Origin: Gordius sp. MW1
Taxonomy: Eukaryota; Nematomorpha; Gordioida; Gordea; Gordiidae
Direction of reading: 5' to 3'
NCBI GenBank assembly: GCA_964036665.1
Contig: OZ038527.1
Coordinates: forward strand, 23,397,901-23,461,900
DNA: 64,000 nt
The position numbers and the translations under genes were made by a program. Of the stretch, positions 20,424 through 30,990 are shown piece after piece. Within the stretch, counting starts at the first letter, position 1; each line of letters opens with the position of its first letter. Under the pieces are notes generated by a model. It was not told where the DNA came from. It did no database searches and worked only from the letters and a program-made list of their open reading frames with translations.

Positions 20424-22133
20424 ATAAATAATCTTTATATTCGCTGTATTAGATTATATTGATTTATAATTATATTGTCGAAATAAAACTATTATTTATA
20501 TCATGGCTATTTATTGTATTAAAAAATATAAGACATTTATATATATTAAATTAAATTTAAAAAAAATGTATCATAAAATTTTGAACGAACGTGAACGCGT
20601 TCGATTTTTGTTAATGAACGTTGAACGCGAACGAGTTCGATTTTTTTTAGAATGTTTACAGCACTAGAAAGTACTAATAAAACATCGATTTCGCCAGTTA
20701 TAACATCCTGTCAGATGTGATTATATTTTGAATTGTTGTTTGATTAATTAGAAAAATCGAATAAATTTGGCAAAAATTATGGCCAAAGATTCTTTGAGCA
20801 CCCCAGCTACCTATGTGGCTGCCGGACGATTGTTTTCTAAGTCTCACTATACGAAAATACTGTAAAAAATCGTGAATTTATTAGAAGTAATGTTGCAACG
20901 AGCTCGCCAGGGAGCCCACTGAGGGATCTGTTAGAGTGATGTTATGATGTGCATAAAATAGCCAAACCATACGTGCTAATCTCCTTCTTTGACTTACAAT
21001 GCAAGTGTGGTGCAAACCAATTACTATTATATTTTTTGTCATAGAGGTTCGGCGGCGCCATTAGATATATGCTTACGGGGATCAGCTATTTGATATTGTC
21101 AATAGCACGTCGTGTGCTTAGTGCAGTCATGTATAAATAATTTAAGCTTCACGGGTGTAAAAAATTAGGGCACATGTGGTGGTACTATAAGATCAACGTT
21201 CGCTCCATAGTAAATTTATCTAAGATTCAGGACCATAGGGGAGGGATCAATAGAAACGGGGCTTTAAGTAAGAAAGCGTTTCTCTCAATAGACCTTCTTG
21301 ATATAACACTAAGTTGTTTACTCCTTTAAACAGCTTAGGTTCTATAAGGCACGCTTGTTAACACGCGAGAGTTATGCTTGAACTCATTGTACACGTCTGA
21401 AATTCTCAAACCATAAATCAAATTAGGCATTTGTTTTGCCCTTAATATTACTTTCTCATTAAAAAGTCAGGGTTGGCGGGTGCATTCTAATCCAGTAAAT
21501 TATGTGGTAATTTTGCAATACAATTTTAGGAATATAAGCTTTAATTACAAATAACAGAATTAATTAAAGATAGAACTAAGTTTTGAAACATTATATCGCT
21601 ACCTGACAAATGGAGTGCTCTCTCTCCATAAATAGATCTGTTAAAGTTCATCTATGATACAAACTAGTTCAAGTTCATAGTTCAATTTGAAAAAAATCAT
21701 TAGTTCAAGTTCATATTTTTTAAAAAGTAACTAGTTCAAGTTCATGTAGGAAAAAATGTAACTAGTTCAAGTTAATAGTTCATTTACAAAAATAACTAGT
21801 TCAAGTTCAGTTCAAAGTTCAGTTCATTTTTTTAAATTTGATAAAGTTTAAATCTAATCCAAGGGGTTTTAGGAAATGATTCCTGAATTAAAATCAGTTT
21901 TTTTTTAATCCTATCCAAAATTTTAAATAAATTTTATAGTTTATTAATTATATATTTGAAGATGTAATTTAAGGAAATATTCATATAACAAAAGCATCAA
22001 CTATGTATTTGTTTAAAATCTTTATTACAAACAATATACAATTATAATTTATAATAAAAATCATGTGAAAGTACAGGCTTTTATAAATCACATTAATTAG
22101 CTAATTCTTACTAAATGCTGACAATAAAACAAG

Positions 22134-22311
22134 TGTTGAGATTGGGAATCTTTATTTACTAGAGAGGGGTTTTCGAAGTGATACAAAAATAGGAAAGTGA
22201 GTAAAAACGTGTATATCCAAACTATAAAACATACCAATATAATTAGATTGACAACACAACGGTAAACAACATATCCCCTGAGGCACTTCGCGCTCCAATT
22301 ACCTCTCTACA
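22134..22311 (-). repeat. 3' LTR (178 bp)
   Basis: Runs TGTTGAGATTGGG to CTCTCTACA on the plus strand. It is preceded on the minus strand by the polypurine tract and lacks the 5-base insertion found in the other LTR. Confidence 0.93.
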
Positions 22312-23573
22312 GTTCCCCCCTTTTCACAGACAAAATCCTTAAGGAATGCTGGCGGTTTTCGACTACGCTGCGGGTATCTAGGCTCTTCTCTAGGCGTTCC
22401 TGACTGGTTTTGCATTTGTTCCCTTATAGCACTTGTTCCCGTTTCCCTTTCTGATGATATCCTTTGTGGCCACCCGTTCTCTTGTCCCAGTGTGGTCCAG
22501 TCCAAGATTTTTCGTTTCCTTATTTGATCCACGTGTCGGTGGTGTTTTCTTCCCTGTGCCCATACATCGTAGGACCGACTACCATGCTTGGCTCTTATCG
22601 TGCCTTCTACCCATTTGCTTGGACCCAGAAACATGCGCACCCAAACCAAGTCTCCTACGTTGAACGTCCGCGGGTTCCCGGTCTCTACCCATTGTTGTGG
22701 TACGGTTTCCCTCAAAACCTCCCATTCGGTTCGCATCCTTCTTTTCAGCATCATCTCTGCCGGGCTTTTATTGTTTGCGGGGTGTTTTGTAGATCTGTAG
22801 TTTTCCAAAAATCTACTCAGCCCTACTTCCGACTCGTTCCTAACGATGGCTTCTTTAATTAATCGTACGTATCTTTCTGCCAACCCGTTCGACGCCGGAT
22901 GGTAAGGAGCTGTCCATCGTTGATTAATTCCCCTCGACTTGCAAAAGTTCTGTAACTCCTGCCCTTTGAATTGTGGGCCGTTATCTGATATTAACCAAGG
23001 TGGATTTCCAAATCTAGCGAACGTTTCGGCCAGTTTTTTTATAACGGTTGTCGCCGTGGTGTCTTCTAATTTAAACACCTCTACCCATTTCGAGCTATTG
23101 TCCACCATCACGAGGTATGACTTACCCTTGAGAGGACCCATGATATCGACATGTACTTGAATCCATGGTTTATGGCTAGGTTGACACTCTATCAATGGTG
23201 CCCTCTTCGCCGCCGCAGCCGTGCAATTGCAACTCCGGCACCCTTTCGCTACGCTCAATAATTCATCGTCAAGAGTCGGCCACCATATATACTGCCGCGC
23301 CACTTCTTGCATTCGCTTGATACCTACGTGGCCTCTATGTAGACTTTGGAAAAACACTCCTCGTAACTTCGCCGGAATTAATATTCGTCCCCCTTTGTAA
23401 TATATTATGCTTTTGACTTCATGTAACTTTGGCAGATGTTTTTCGTAAGTGCGTCTTAGCCCACACGTGACCATTGTATTTTGTTTACCCCTAATCCACT
23501 CTTTTAATTGCCGCAGCCCCGGATCCTCCAAGGTGTGTTGTTTTACCACGTCCAATGATATAAACGGATTCAT
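22299..23573 (-). CDS. Integrase part of Ty3-type pol
   Basis: Residues about 70-115 form the HHCC zinc-binding domain (LHRGHVGIKRM, then CRSCNCT). The DDE core follows: Asp in VHVDIMG, Asp in SDNGPQF, Glu in ASNGLAERYVRLIKEA. The C-terminal part has the GDLVWVR segment with basic tail and ends in a proline-rich YPQRSRKPP stretch that overlaps the LTR edge. The nominal start MNPFISL is internal: the frame is continuous upstream with DS and EEIPE codons that belong to the pol linker, so this is the end of a larger polyprotein cut by a deletion. Confidence 0.9.
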   Translation of the reverse strand: MNPFISLDVVKQHTLEDPGLRQLKEWIRGKQNTMVTCGLRRTYEKHLPKLHEVKSIIYYKGGRILIPAKLRGVFFQSLHRGHVGIKRMQEVARQYIWWPTLDDELLSVAKGCRSCNCTAAAAKRAPLIECQPSHKPWIQVHVDIMGPLKGKSYLVMVDNSSKWVEVFKLEDTTATTVIKKLAETFARFGNPPWLISDNGPQFKGQELQNFCKSRGINQRWTAPYHPASNGLAERYVRLIKEAIVRNESEVGLSRFLENYRSTKHPANNKSPAEMMLKRRMRTEWEVLRETVPQQWVETGNPRTFNVGDLVWVRMFLGPSKWVEGTIRAKHGSRSYDVWAQGRKHHRHVDQIRKRKILDWTTLGQENGWPQRISSERETGTSAIREQMQNQSGTPREEPRYPQRSRKPPAFLKDFVCEKGGTVER

Positions 23574-25765
23574 CGAGTCCTCTGGTATTTCCTCGCTAAC
23601 CTGATACGCGTGCCTTGTACATATTCGTTGAACTTTTTTAGTCCATACACCACCGCAAGGGCCTCTCGTTCGATCGTCGAATACCGGCTTTCGCTATCGT
23701 TTAATGCTCTTGACGCATAGGCCACCACTCTCCAATTCTCTCCTGGTGCTCGTTGCTGTAAGATGGCCCCTAACCCCGTACCCGAGGCGTCTACAACCAG
23801 GCCGGTCTCCCACTCTCCATTGAAGTACGCCAGAACGGGGGCTTCCGTAAGCGCGGACTTGATGGCTTCAAATGCTCCTTGCTGTTCTTCACCCCAGTGG
23901 TACATCACGTTCTTTTTCATGAGTTTCTGAATCGGGTGTATGATTTTGGCGTAGTCCTTAATGAACTTTGAAAAGTATGTTGTTAACCCAAGGAAGGACC
24001 TTATTTCGTTTTTGTTAGTTAAGTTTTTCCACTGCTTGACTAATTCGGCTTTATTGTCGTTGATTCGAATCCCCTTGTTACTTATTACGTATCCCAGAAA
24101 GGTTACTTCCTTCGCCCACAAGATACTCTTGACAATGTTCGGCACGAACCCCCACTTTTGTAACGTTTCTAGTACCTTGAGTAACCTCTCGTTGTGAATT
24201 TCTTCCGTCTCCCCTGCAATTAAGATATCGTCGATGTAAACCGCAACCCCTTCCATGCCTCCTAATATTTGGTCCATTGTCTTTTGAAAAATGGCCGCGG
24301 CACAATTTAAACCGAACGGCATCCGGTTAACTTTAAATAGGCCCTTGTGCGTCGAGATAGTCAATCGTTGGCTCGTCTCTGGCCCTAATTCGAGCTGTAG
24401 GTACGCTTTCGTAAGGTCCAGCTTCGTAAAATAGCACGCATTATCAAGTTTATTTAACAAGTCGTCGATTTTGGGTAACGGGTATAACAACCCTTGCGCG
24501 TATTTATTTATCGTAAAGCGGTAGTCTATACATAATCGCAGAGTTCCATCGCTTTTTTTCACGGGTACCACTGGGCTGGCCCATCTTGAGAAATCGATTG
24601 GTTCAATCACCCCGTCCTTGACCCATTTATCCAGCTCTTCTTCTACTTCTTTCTTCCACGCCATCGGTACCCTTCGTGCGGGGATAAATACGGGATCTAT
24701 GCCCTCTTTTAACGGTACTTCCACCGTTATTCCCTTGACTGCTTTCGGGAATTCGTTTAGCTGACCGCCCCATTGTTTCATCACGTGCTGGATCGCGGAC
24801 CTGGTATCCTTGGGTCTTTCTACGTAATTGACCGCGAACCGTTCCGCCGCAGCTCTAGAGTTCCAACGTATTTGACGCCAGATTTCGGGTTCAAATTCTT
24901 TTATCCAATCGATCCCGCACAGCGGCGGCCCCGCTACGTCTGCTATTAATAACGACAGCTGTTTCCTCGTGTTACCCATTCGGACATCGGCTTGTACCTT
25001 GGCTACGATCTTTATTTCCTCGTGGCCATACGCGTACACTGTCGGGACGGGCTCCTTGTTGCGTGGGATCTCCTTCGCCCATCTTCGCGCCGGTATTATC
25101 GATACCGTGGCGCCGGTATCGAAGATGCATTGGAATAATTCGTTATTAATAAATATATCTATAGTTAACACATCTAAAGCATGTTTTAACCTGGGAATTC
25201 GGACCGGCCCAAGCCACGCTTCTCGTCCCGCCACTACGCTCCACGCTTCTTCGGACCCGTCTTGCAAAGTGCTTAGCCCCCCGTTTATCGTCTCGGCCGT
25301 TAACGCTAGCTCGCGTAGGCGGTCCCATTTGATGTCATTTTCTGCCAACAGTCTCGCCTGTAAGTTTCTATCGCGCAATCCTATAATGAATTGGTCGACG
25401 ATTCTGTTCTGCAATTCTTCGTTTCCGAAGTTGCAGCTGTTAGCTCCTGCCTTGAGTCTATTAGCATACGTGTCTATCGACTCTCCCTGGTTTTGTCGGA
25501 CCTTTGAAAATTCATATCTCTTTGCCCTCGCGCATGAATTCCTTTGGAATAATTTTTTTAATCGATTTTTAGCTTCCTCGTATGTAATTCCTGTCAACTC
25601 TTGAGGTCTATAATCCTCTAGTATTAATTGGAATGCCTCCCCATCAAGGCTGGTTAATAATAGAGCTGCTTTTTGTTCATCTGTATCCGTCTTATTGCTC
25701 CTTAGGAACAGCTCGAATTGCGTTATAAAAGCGTCGATGTTAGCCGTTGTTTTATATTTCTGCAT
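23570..25765 (-). CDS. Gag-protease-RT polyprotein of the LTR element, internally deleted
   Basis: The likely start is MQKYKTTANIDAFITQFELF at 25765. A retrotransposon gag domain covers the first 150 residues or so. The expected CCHC zinc knuckle is absent between ETINGGLST and the protease (active site DTGATVSIIP). RT follows with FTKLDLTKAYLQLEL, MPFGL and the catalytic YIDDILIAG. RNase H starts (DASGTGLGAILQQ) but stops after KKFNEYVQG, where the frame shifts into the integrase linker. At least the RNase H core and probably the knuckle are therefore deleted. The open frame extends further into the LTR, but that part is not coding. Confidence 0.9.
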   Translation of the reverse strand: MQKYKTTANIDAFITQFELFLRSNKTDTDEQKAALLLTSLDGEAFQLILEDYRPQELTGITYEEAKNRLKKLFQRNSCARAKRYEFSKVRQNQGESIDTYANRLKAGANSCNFGNEELQNRIVDQFIIGLRDRNLQARLLAENDIKWDRLRELALTAETINGGLSTLQDGSEEAWSVVAGREAWLGPVRIPRLKHALDVLTIDIFINNELFQCIFDTGATVSIIPARRWAKEIPRNKEPVPTVYAYGHEEIKIVAKVQADVRMGNTRKQLSLLIADVAGPPLCGIDWIKEFEPEIWRQIRWNSRAAAERFAVNYVERPKDTRSAIQHVMKQWGGQLNEFPKAVKGITVEVPLKEGIDPVFIPARRVPMAWKKEVEEELDKWVKDGVIEPIDFSRWASPVVPVKKSDGTLRLCIDYRFTINKYAQGLLYPLPKIDDLLNKLDNACYFTKLDLTKAYLQLELGPETSQRLTISTHKGLFKVNRMPFGLNCAAAIFQKTMDQILGGMEGVAVYIDDILIAGETEEIHNERLLKVLETLQKWGFVPNIVKSILWAKEVTFLGYVISNKGIRINDNKAELVKQWKNLTNKNEIRSFLGLTTYFSKFIKDYAKIIHPIQKLMKKNVMYHWGEEQQGAFEAIKSALTEAPVLAYFNGEWETGLVVDASGTGLGAILQQRAPGENWRVVAYASRALNDSESRYSTIEREALAVVYGLKKFNEYVQGTRIRLARKYQRTR

Positions 25766-25799
25766 TCCCGCGTAGGTTCCACGACTCGCAGCGCCAAAC

Positions 25800-25982
25800 T
25801 GTTGAGATTGGGAATCTTTATTTACTAGAGAGAGGTTTTCGAAGTGATACAAAAATAGGAAAGTGAGTAAAAACGTGTATATCCAAACTATAATACATAC
25901 CAATTAACGATAATTAGATTGACAACACAACGGTAAACAACATATCCCCTGAGGCACTTCGCGCTCCAATTACCTCTCTACA
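25800..25982 (-). repeat. 5' LTR (183 bp)
   Basis: Same sequence as 22134-22311 apart from two substitutions and a 5-base difference at CCAATTAACGATAATT. It is the promoter-bearing LTR for the leftward gag-pol frame. Confidence 0.93.
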
Positions 25983-26034
25983 ACAAGCAAGAATTTTTTT
26001 GTGTTTTTTAAATCAAAAATGCGCGGTCTTAATT

Positions 26035-26222
26035 GCTAAACCATTTTGTATAATATTTACTGATTTTTATTGGTGATATAAGTGATATATAAATAGATAC
26101 ATACACGCATAATCATTAAATAATTTATGACTTCATGATGGAACTTGAGTTCATGCTTCCTTCATTCAAAACTCTCCGGGGGGGGGGGTATTCCCCCGGG
26201 CTCCCCCCTGAAAGAAACCCTG
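26035..26222. mobile_element. Short deletion derivative of hAT 9241-13785
   Basis: 26035-26120 matches 9321-9410 (CTAAACCATTTTGTATAATA and AGATACATACACGCATAATC), joined directly to a copy of 13645-13785 (GACTTCATGATGGAACTTGA) and the same end CTGAAAGAAACCCTG at 26208-26222. The leftmost 80 bases, including the CAGGGTTTC end, are missing. TGCGCGGT before and TGCGCAGT after could be a damaged TSD. Confidence 0.8.
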
Positions 26223-26529
26223 TGCGCAGTTACTGTATGTCTGTATGATTACCGCGAAGACAATGCACATCAAATTGTTGATGCATAGGCAAACAATAAA
26301 CTCGGCTTTTAAATTTATTTTATATAATATATTTATGATGAACTAGTTCAATTATATTGTATAGTTCAAGTTCAAGTTCAGAATTTGAAAAAAATAACTA
26401 GTTCAAGTTCAATTTTAAAAAAACGAACTAGTTCAAGTTCACAGTTCAACTTTTTTGGAAGGTAACTAGTTAAGTTCTAAGTTCAGAAAAAAGTCAACTA
26501 GTTCTTCTTAACAGCTCTATCCATAAAAC

Positions 26530-27830
26530 TCCAAACTGAGATATTGAGATCAAATTGTGAAATGCTTTATGATCTATACTTTTTATTCATATGACTTTAA
26601 ATTAAATATGGTAATGCTAATTATTGGCATCTCAAATATTGTAGCAAAAAAGTAAAGTTTTTCTTTTTTTAAATTCAAAAATGGAATTTTTGAATTTCAG
26701 ATAGAGCATAGTTCGAATTTTTTGCAATTTTACTTAGCTACTTTGGTCTATCTAGATTATTAACCGTAATTTTTATTTAGTTGGCATTAAAGATAAATTT
26801 ATGACTTATAACTATATTAATAAGATAAATATAAGTCTATGTAACACGTTATTTATTATAGCGACAATATTACGCTATAGCTAAAATTTATTTAAGATTA
26901 TAAACAAGGTTAATTTGGGGAGGTGTTCTCTGTTATATTTATTAAAACTAAGAACTATTATACTTTAAAATATTTTTAAGATAATAAATGTATATATTCT
27001 AATTCTAAAAACAATCATAATGATAAAAATTTACCGGGGCCCAATTTGTATTAGGTTAATCATAATATTTAATACAAATACCATTATTAAAATATGTAAA
27101 TTAAAAAAATACCAAACAGAATTACATTGAATCATATTTATTTTTAAATCAAATAGCTTGTAGTAACACTACTATTTAAGTAATTGCTTGCGGCATATTA
27201 CTAAGTCTACTTCGAAACTTTAATTTACTCACTTATTTACCATATATAACTCGCGGCATACTACTTCGCGACGTTAAGTGACTTTTAATGTAATATTTCG
27301 ATTAGCTCGCGACTATATAAAGAAGTGTTCTTACGAACTCTTATCTTTTCCCTCACTTTATTATATACCTTAATTAAAGAGTACCCACTTCTATGTGGCA
27401 AAGATTTTCTTTAAGATAGAGATATATATAGCCAAACTAGCCTATAATTAAAATTGCTTCTAGATGGCGCTAATCAGAGTGAACTTTTAAGTTATTTGCG
27501 GCACTCTTATATGGCACTTATGGCATTCTTTTATGAAGCTATTATTATCTCCTTTAAAATAAAAGTATTTGTTGTAAAATACGTGACAATAAAGCTTAAA
27601 AGTTACTATTCAATTCTACTATTATTAATTTTGTTAAACCTTTGTATTAAGTGAAATTTACTTTTGTTATGAATAATGATTAGAAGTATCCACTCGTACC
27701 TTTGTGGTTTCTATAACAATATAATAAACATGCAATAATTTTTAAAAACTATTCTTATCTTAAATTGTTTATCTAGGCATAACTTATTTTTACCAATGCT
27801 AATTAAACGTCCATGTAGTTCAAATATGTT
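26530..27830. other. AT-rich stretch without recognised feature
   Basis: No coding pattern, terminal repeats or tandem structure was recognised. GCGGCATACTACTTCGCGAC-like words recur twice near 27190 and 27250 (TTGCGGCATATTACT, CTCGCGGCATACTACTTCG), a possible short local duplication. Confidence 0.5.
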
Positions 27831-28246
27831 ACAAATAAGTAGAGCTGTTAAGAACTAGTTCATTTTGAACTAGAACTAGTTCACTTTTTTCTGAACTTGA
27901 ACTGAACTAGTTACCTTTCCAAAAATTGAACTATGAACTTGACTTAGTTCGTTTTTTAAAGTTGCACTATGAACTTGAACTAGTTATTTTTTAAATATTC
28001 TGAACTTGAATTTTACAATATAAATGAACTAGTTCATCACAAAAATTATTATTTAAAATGATTTTATCTAATCGTTTATTCGTCAATCTCGTCTCGGTCT
28101 CGAAAACAAAATCTCGTCTCAGGTGCGATTGTGAGAATCTCGTCTCAGTCTAAAAATCTCGGTCTCGTCTCGACGAGATTTCTCGATTTGTCTCGACTTT
28201 ATAAAAAAATGTTAAACTAAATTGAGATATCTCTTGATGTTATAAG

Positions 28247-29799
28247 TAGTGATGCGGAAAAACCGAGAAAAATCTCGGTCTCGTCTCGTCTCGTCTCGAA
28301 AAACCGAGACGAGACGAGACGAGAATTTGAAAAATGGAGTCGAGATCGAGACGAGAATTTTGATGCCGAGACGAGGCGATACGAGATTTCTTCGGCGAGA
28401 TCTCGACTTTTATTGATCGTTAGATTTTAATAAATTATTGTGTATTTTAATTTGCATGCTTTACATTTAAGGTATTAAGTGTAAATCAATATGTATGGAA
28501 TATATTTAATATTAAATCCTAAGTGTAGTAAATATTATATATTAGTGCAAAAAAATTAAAATTTGGCAATCATTGACCCAAATGGCCCTTAGGTATGTGA
28601 ATAATTTTATAATTTATTTATCACATATTTGTATCCATAGCATTATTAAATATTACACATTAGGCTTAGAATGAGTTCTGATGGAATAGTAAATATTCCT
28701 AGGGCAAATTTGAATTTCGCAATTACTCATCTTGCATAATGCGGTAATTATAAATTGGTGGTCAATCAGTTTGATTAATTAAACAAGTTAAGCTATGGTG
28801 GCTTGAGATTTTTGAGCACCCATTTAAAGATTTCAAAACTACATTAGAATATTTAAGGCATCCTAATAGATTAAATCATAAATCATGAGTTCTCTAGAAG
28901 TTTTTATGCTTCAACTAATAGTACACCTTCCAAATTTTTGAACCTTAATAAGACATTTTGTGACTACATAGTTTTGTCATATGCATCACTTTTCACAGTA
29001 TAAGCTGAAAGTTTAAAACCTTATGTTCTTAGTCCTATATAATGCTGCTTTTGTTATTTTTTTACAACGTTTTAATATGTGCAACTAGTTATCAATTCTG
29101 TAAAAAATAATAATACTATCACTAAAAGTCACTCGCACTTTGTGATTTATAGCGCCTTTAGTAAACATGCAATAAATACTCTGGGCTATAATTGACGATG
29201 GTAATATCAATAGACTAAAACGTTTGCCTTAAATATGTTAAGGTCTACTTTGAGGTTTTAGCCAGGGTTAATAAAGGGTCTCAATTTGCTCAATTGTGCA
29301 ACTAAGTCAACTATAGGCGACCTTATAATTTTCTCAGTCTATTTAAAGATGACAAACAGAGTGAATTTGATACAAATGTTATAATTTGGTAGATCTAAAA
29401 TTTAATTTTCTATACTTCAAATTTACTTATAGTTTTTTAGTCTGCACTTTCCATAAATAATGTTATCTTTATGAATTAATTTATATCTTTATATTGTCAA
29501 TAAGATGCCGTGTCTCGCTAAATCTTTAAAAAGTTTGTGTAAAAGTTTCAAAAAATATAAAAGTTTGTCATATGGATTTTTTAACACTTATTTAATATTT
29601 TTTATAAAACAAGAGAAATTTTTATTCCGTATATACTTTTTTTAAAAAAGTCGAGACGAGACGAGAATTCTCGTCGAGACGAGACGAGACCGAGATTTTT
29701 CTAGACCGAGACGAGACGAGATCGAGATTTTCATAATCGCTCCCGAGACGAGACGAGATTTTGCTTTCGAGACCGAGACGAGACGAGATCGAAACACTA
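28247..29799 (+). mobile_element. CGAGACGAG-type hAT element, complete, 8-bp TSD
   Basis: 1553 bp. Left end TAGTGATGCGGAAAAACCG and right end CGAGATCGAAACACTA. Exact TSD GTTATAAG at 28239-28246 and 29800-29807. Dense CGAGACGAGAC arrays lie in the first 160 and last 160 bases. The interior is AT-rich and non-coding. Apparent open frames rich in Arg-Ser-Leu are read through the arrays and are not genes. It lacks the MITE carried at the GGTTAA site in two other copies. Confidence 0.92.
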
Positions 29800-30330
29800 G
29801 TTATAAGATTATTAAATAAGTGATAAAAAATCAAAAATGGCAAACTATTTTTATTTTTAAAAACTTTAATACACAAACCTGATAAAGATTTAGTGCGACA
29901 TGCCATTGACAATATAAAGATATGAAACAATAATTAAATTTACATAGAAAGTGTAATATGAAAATAAGACTATAAATAAGCCTCAAATATAAAATATAAA
30001 TTTTTTAAGTTTTTGCGAATTATAACTGTCGTATCCCCACGGGCCCGCCCTAATAAATTATCACCGGTGTATTTGAAGTTGGGGAATACCAGGGATTGAA
30101 TTAGGCCCGCCCTAATTATTTATTACGTTGTATATAAAGAGGAATGTTCTAGTTGGGGGTAAATGGGTGTGTTTGAGATGGGGATGCGTAAGTTTATTAA
30201 ATATTAAGATTAATGGGCTAAGTTTGGATAAGTTTGAAATGAGGCCGCGATTGGTTTAATGCCAATAAACTCCAGGGGTGAAGGAACCCTGAAGTTAGAG
30301 AAAGATAAAAATCCTTTTGAAAAATTATTA

Positions 30331-30470
30331 CAGCGTTTTTCTAAATTTTTGCACTTCGTATTCCTCTCCTGCACACTAGTAGGCGAGAAAAGGGGTAATC
30401 CATCATAGCGTTTAACATGAATCGCTCATTCGGAGAGGAATACGAAGTGCAAAAGTTTAGAAAAACGCTG
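30331..30470. mobile_element. Short palindromic MITE with 40-bp terminal repeats, TA flanked
   Basis: CAGCGTTTTTCTAAATTTTT is followed by GCACTTCGTATTCCTCTCC and mirrored at the other end (GGAGAGGAATACGAAGTGC). TA lies on both sides, as expected for a mariner-type insertion. The element is only about 140 bp, so it could fold into a near-perfect hairpin. Confidence 0.8.
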
Positions 30471-30858
30471 TATATTCTTTTTACTTTACTTTTTTATTCT
30501 CCCCAAAAAGCTACCTCACCTTCCCCCGATTTAAGGTTAAGTTGTCCCTACTAATTCTACTTCTCCCATGTTCTCAACTGTTTAATTTTCCATTACTCTT
30601 ATACTGTGGCATTACGAACCCTCTACGAAACTTTCGTCCCTGCGAAAAACCCTACGACAATTATATATTTCTCCTCGCTATTTTTCCCCACGCCGTCTTA
30701 TTAATCTGATAACCCCAAAGTCTTTTCCCGTTGAGTTGTACCACCTTATCCCCCATAACCTTACGATCCGCTACTCCAGCCCCTTGAACCTTACATACCG
30801 ACAATACCAGAAACACTGTCCCCCGTCGAGATATTCCGCGACATATATATGACAATAA

Positions 30859-30990
30859 AAACCGAATAAATTCTTGAACGTGCTTATTGTCAATTCGGAT
30901 ATAAACCGAATAAATTCTTGAACGTGCTTATTGTCAATTCGGATATAAATCGAATAAATTCTTGACCGTGCCTATTATCAACCTAACCGA
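30859..30990. repeat. 44-bp tandem repeat, three copies
   Basis: ACCGAATAAATTCTTGAACG starts at 30861 and 30905, and a variant ATCGAATAAATTCTTGACCG at 30949, so the period is 44. It lies inside the probable solo LTR. Confidence 0.88.

Larger units (their letters stand above)
19258..20667 (+). mobile_element. hAT element with GAACGCGTTC subterminal repeats
   Basis: Ends CATGCTGTAAATG and GTTTACAGCACTAG, flanked by GAAGTACT (19250-19257) and AAAGTACT (20668-20675). Both ends carry arrays of the palindrome GAACGCGTTC and the half word GTGAACG. About 1.4 kb with only the two ends of a transposase, so internally deleted and non-autonomous. Confidence 0.88.
18836..21500 (+). mobile_element. CGAGACGAG-type hAT element, old copy, split by another hAT
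   Basis: Left end TAGTGATGCAAAAAATCCGAG is followed by CGAGAC words, then a diverged version of the interior seen at 28247-29799 (TTAGGAGGTTAAATGTAAATC, later TTTGAGCACCCC near 20795 and CAGGGTTGGCGGGTGCATT near 21470). The right end was not found. Between 20830 and 21430 I see no recognisable feature. Confidence 0.6.
22134..25982 (-). mobile_element. Ty3/gypsy-type LTR retrotransposon, defective
   Basis: Two LTRs in direct repeat (22134-22311 and 25800-25982), TG..CA ends and exact 5-bp TSD ACAAG at 22129-22133 and 25983-25987. It is transcribed leftward. A polypurine tract AAAAGGGGGGAAC on the minus strand abuts the 3' LTR, and TTTGGCGCTGCGAG just inside the 5' LTR is the likely primer site. 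It encodes gag, protease, RT, part of RNase H and integrase in two frames. LTRs differ by two substitutions and one 5-base indel, so the insertion is fairly young. Confidence 0.95.
21633..26519. mobile_element. Non-autonomous hAT with GAACTAGTTC arrays, containing an LTR element
   Basis: Ends TAGATCTGTTAA (left) and TTAACAGCTCTA (right). Exact TSD TCCATAAA at 21625-21632 and 26520-26527. Both ends hold arrays of AACTAGTTCAAGTTCA. No transposase coding is seen. It is interrupted by the LTR retrotransposon 22134-25982 and by a hAT derivative ending at 26222. Confidence 0.92.

Noticed and set aside
22433..25604. Plus-strand open frames of up to 211 residues.
   Set aside because: They lie antisense to the gag-pol and integrase frames of the LTR retrotransposon and show no family motif.
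26035..26222. First thought to be an independent MITE.
   Set aside because: Both halves match the ends of the hAT at 9241-13785, so it is a deletion derivative of that element rather than a new family.
28247..29799. CGAGACGAG arrays as a possible CRISPR or simple microsatellite.
   Set aside because: There are no equal-length spacers. The arrays occur only at the ends of elements with TSDs, so they are subterminal transposon repeats.
29622..29930. Open frame with many Arg-Ser-Leu repeats on the minus strand (also 44398-44661, 52326-52666).
   Set aside because: It is the CTCGTCTCG array of a hAT element end read as codons. The frame differs between copies and no ordinary protein pattern is present.
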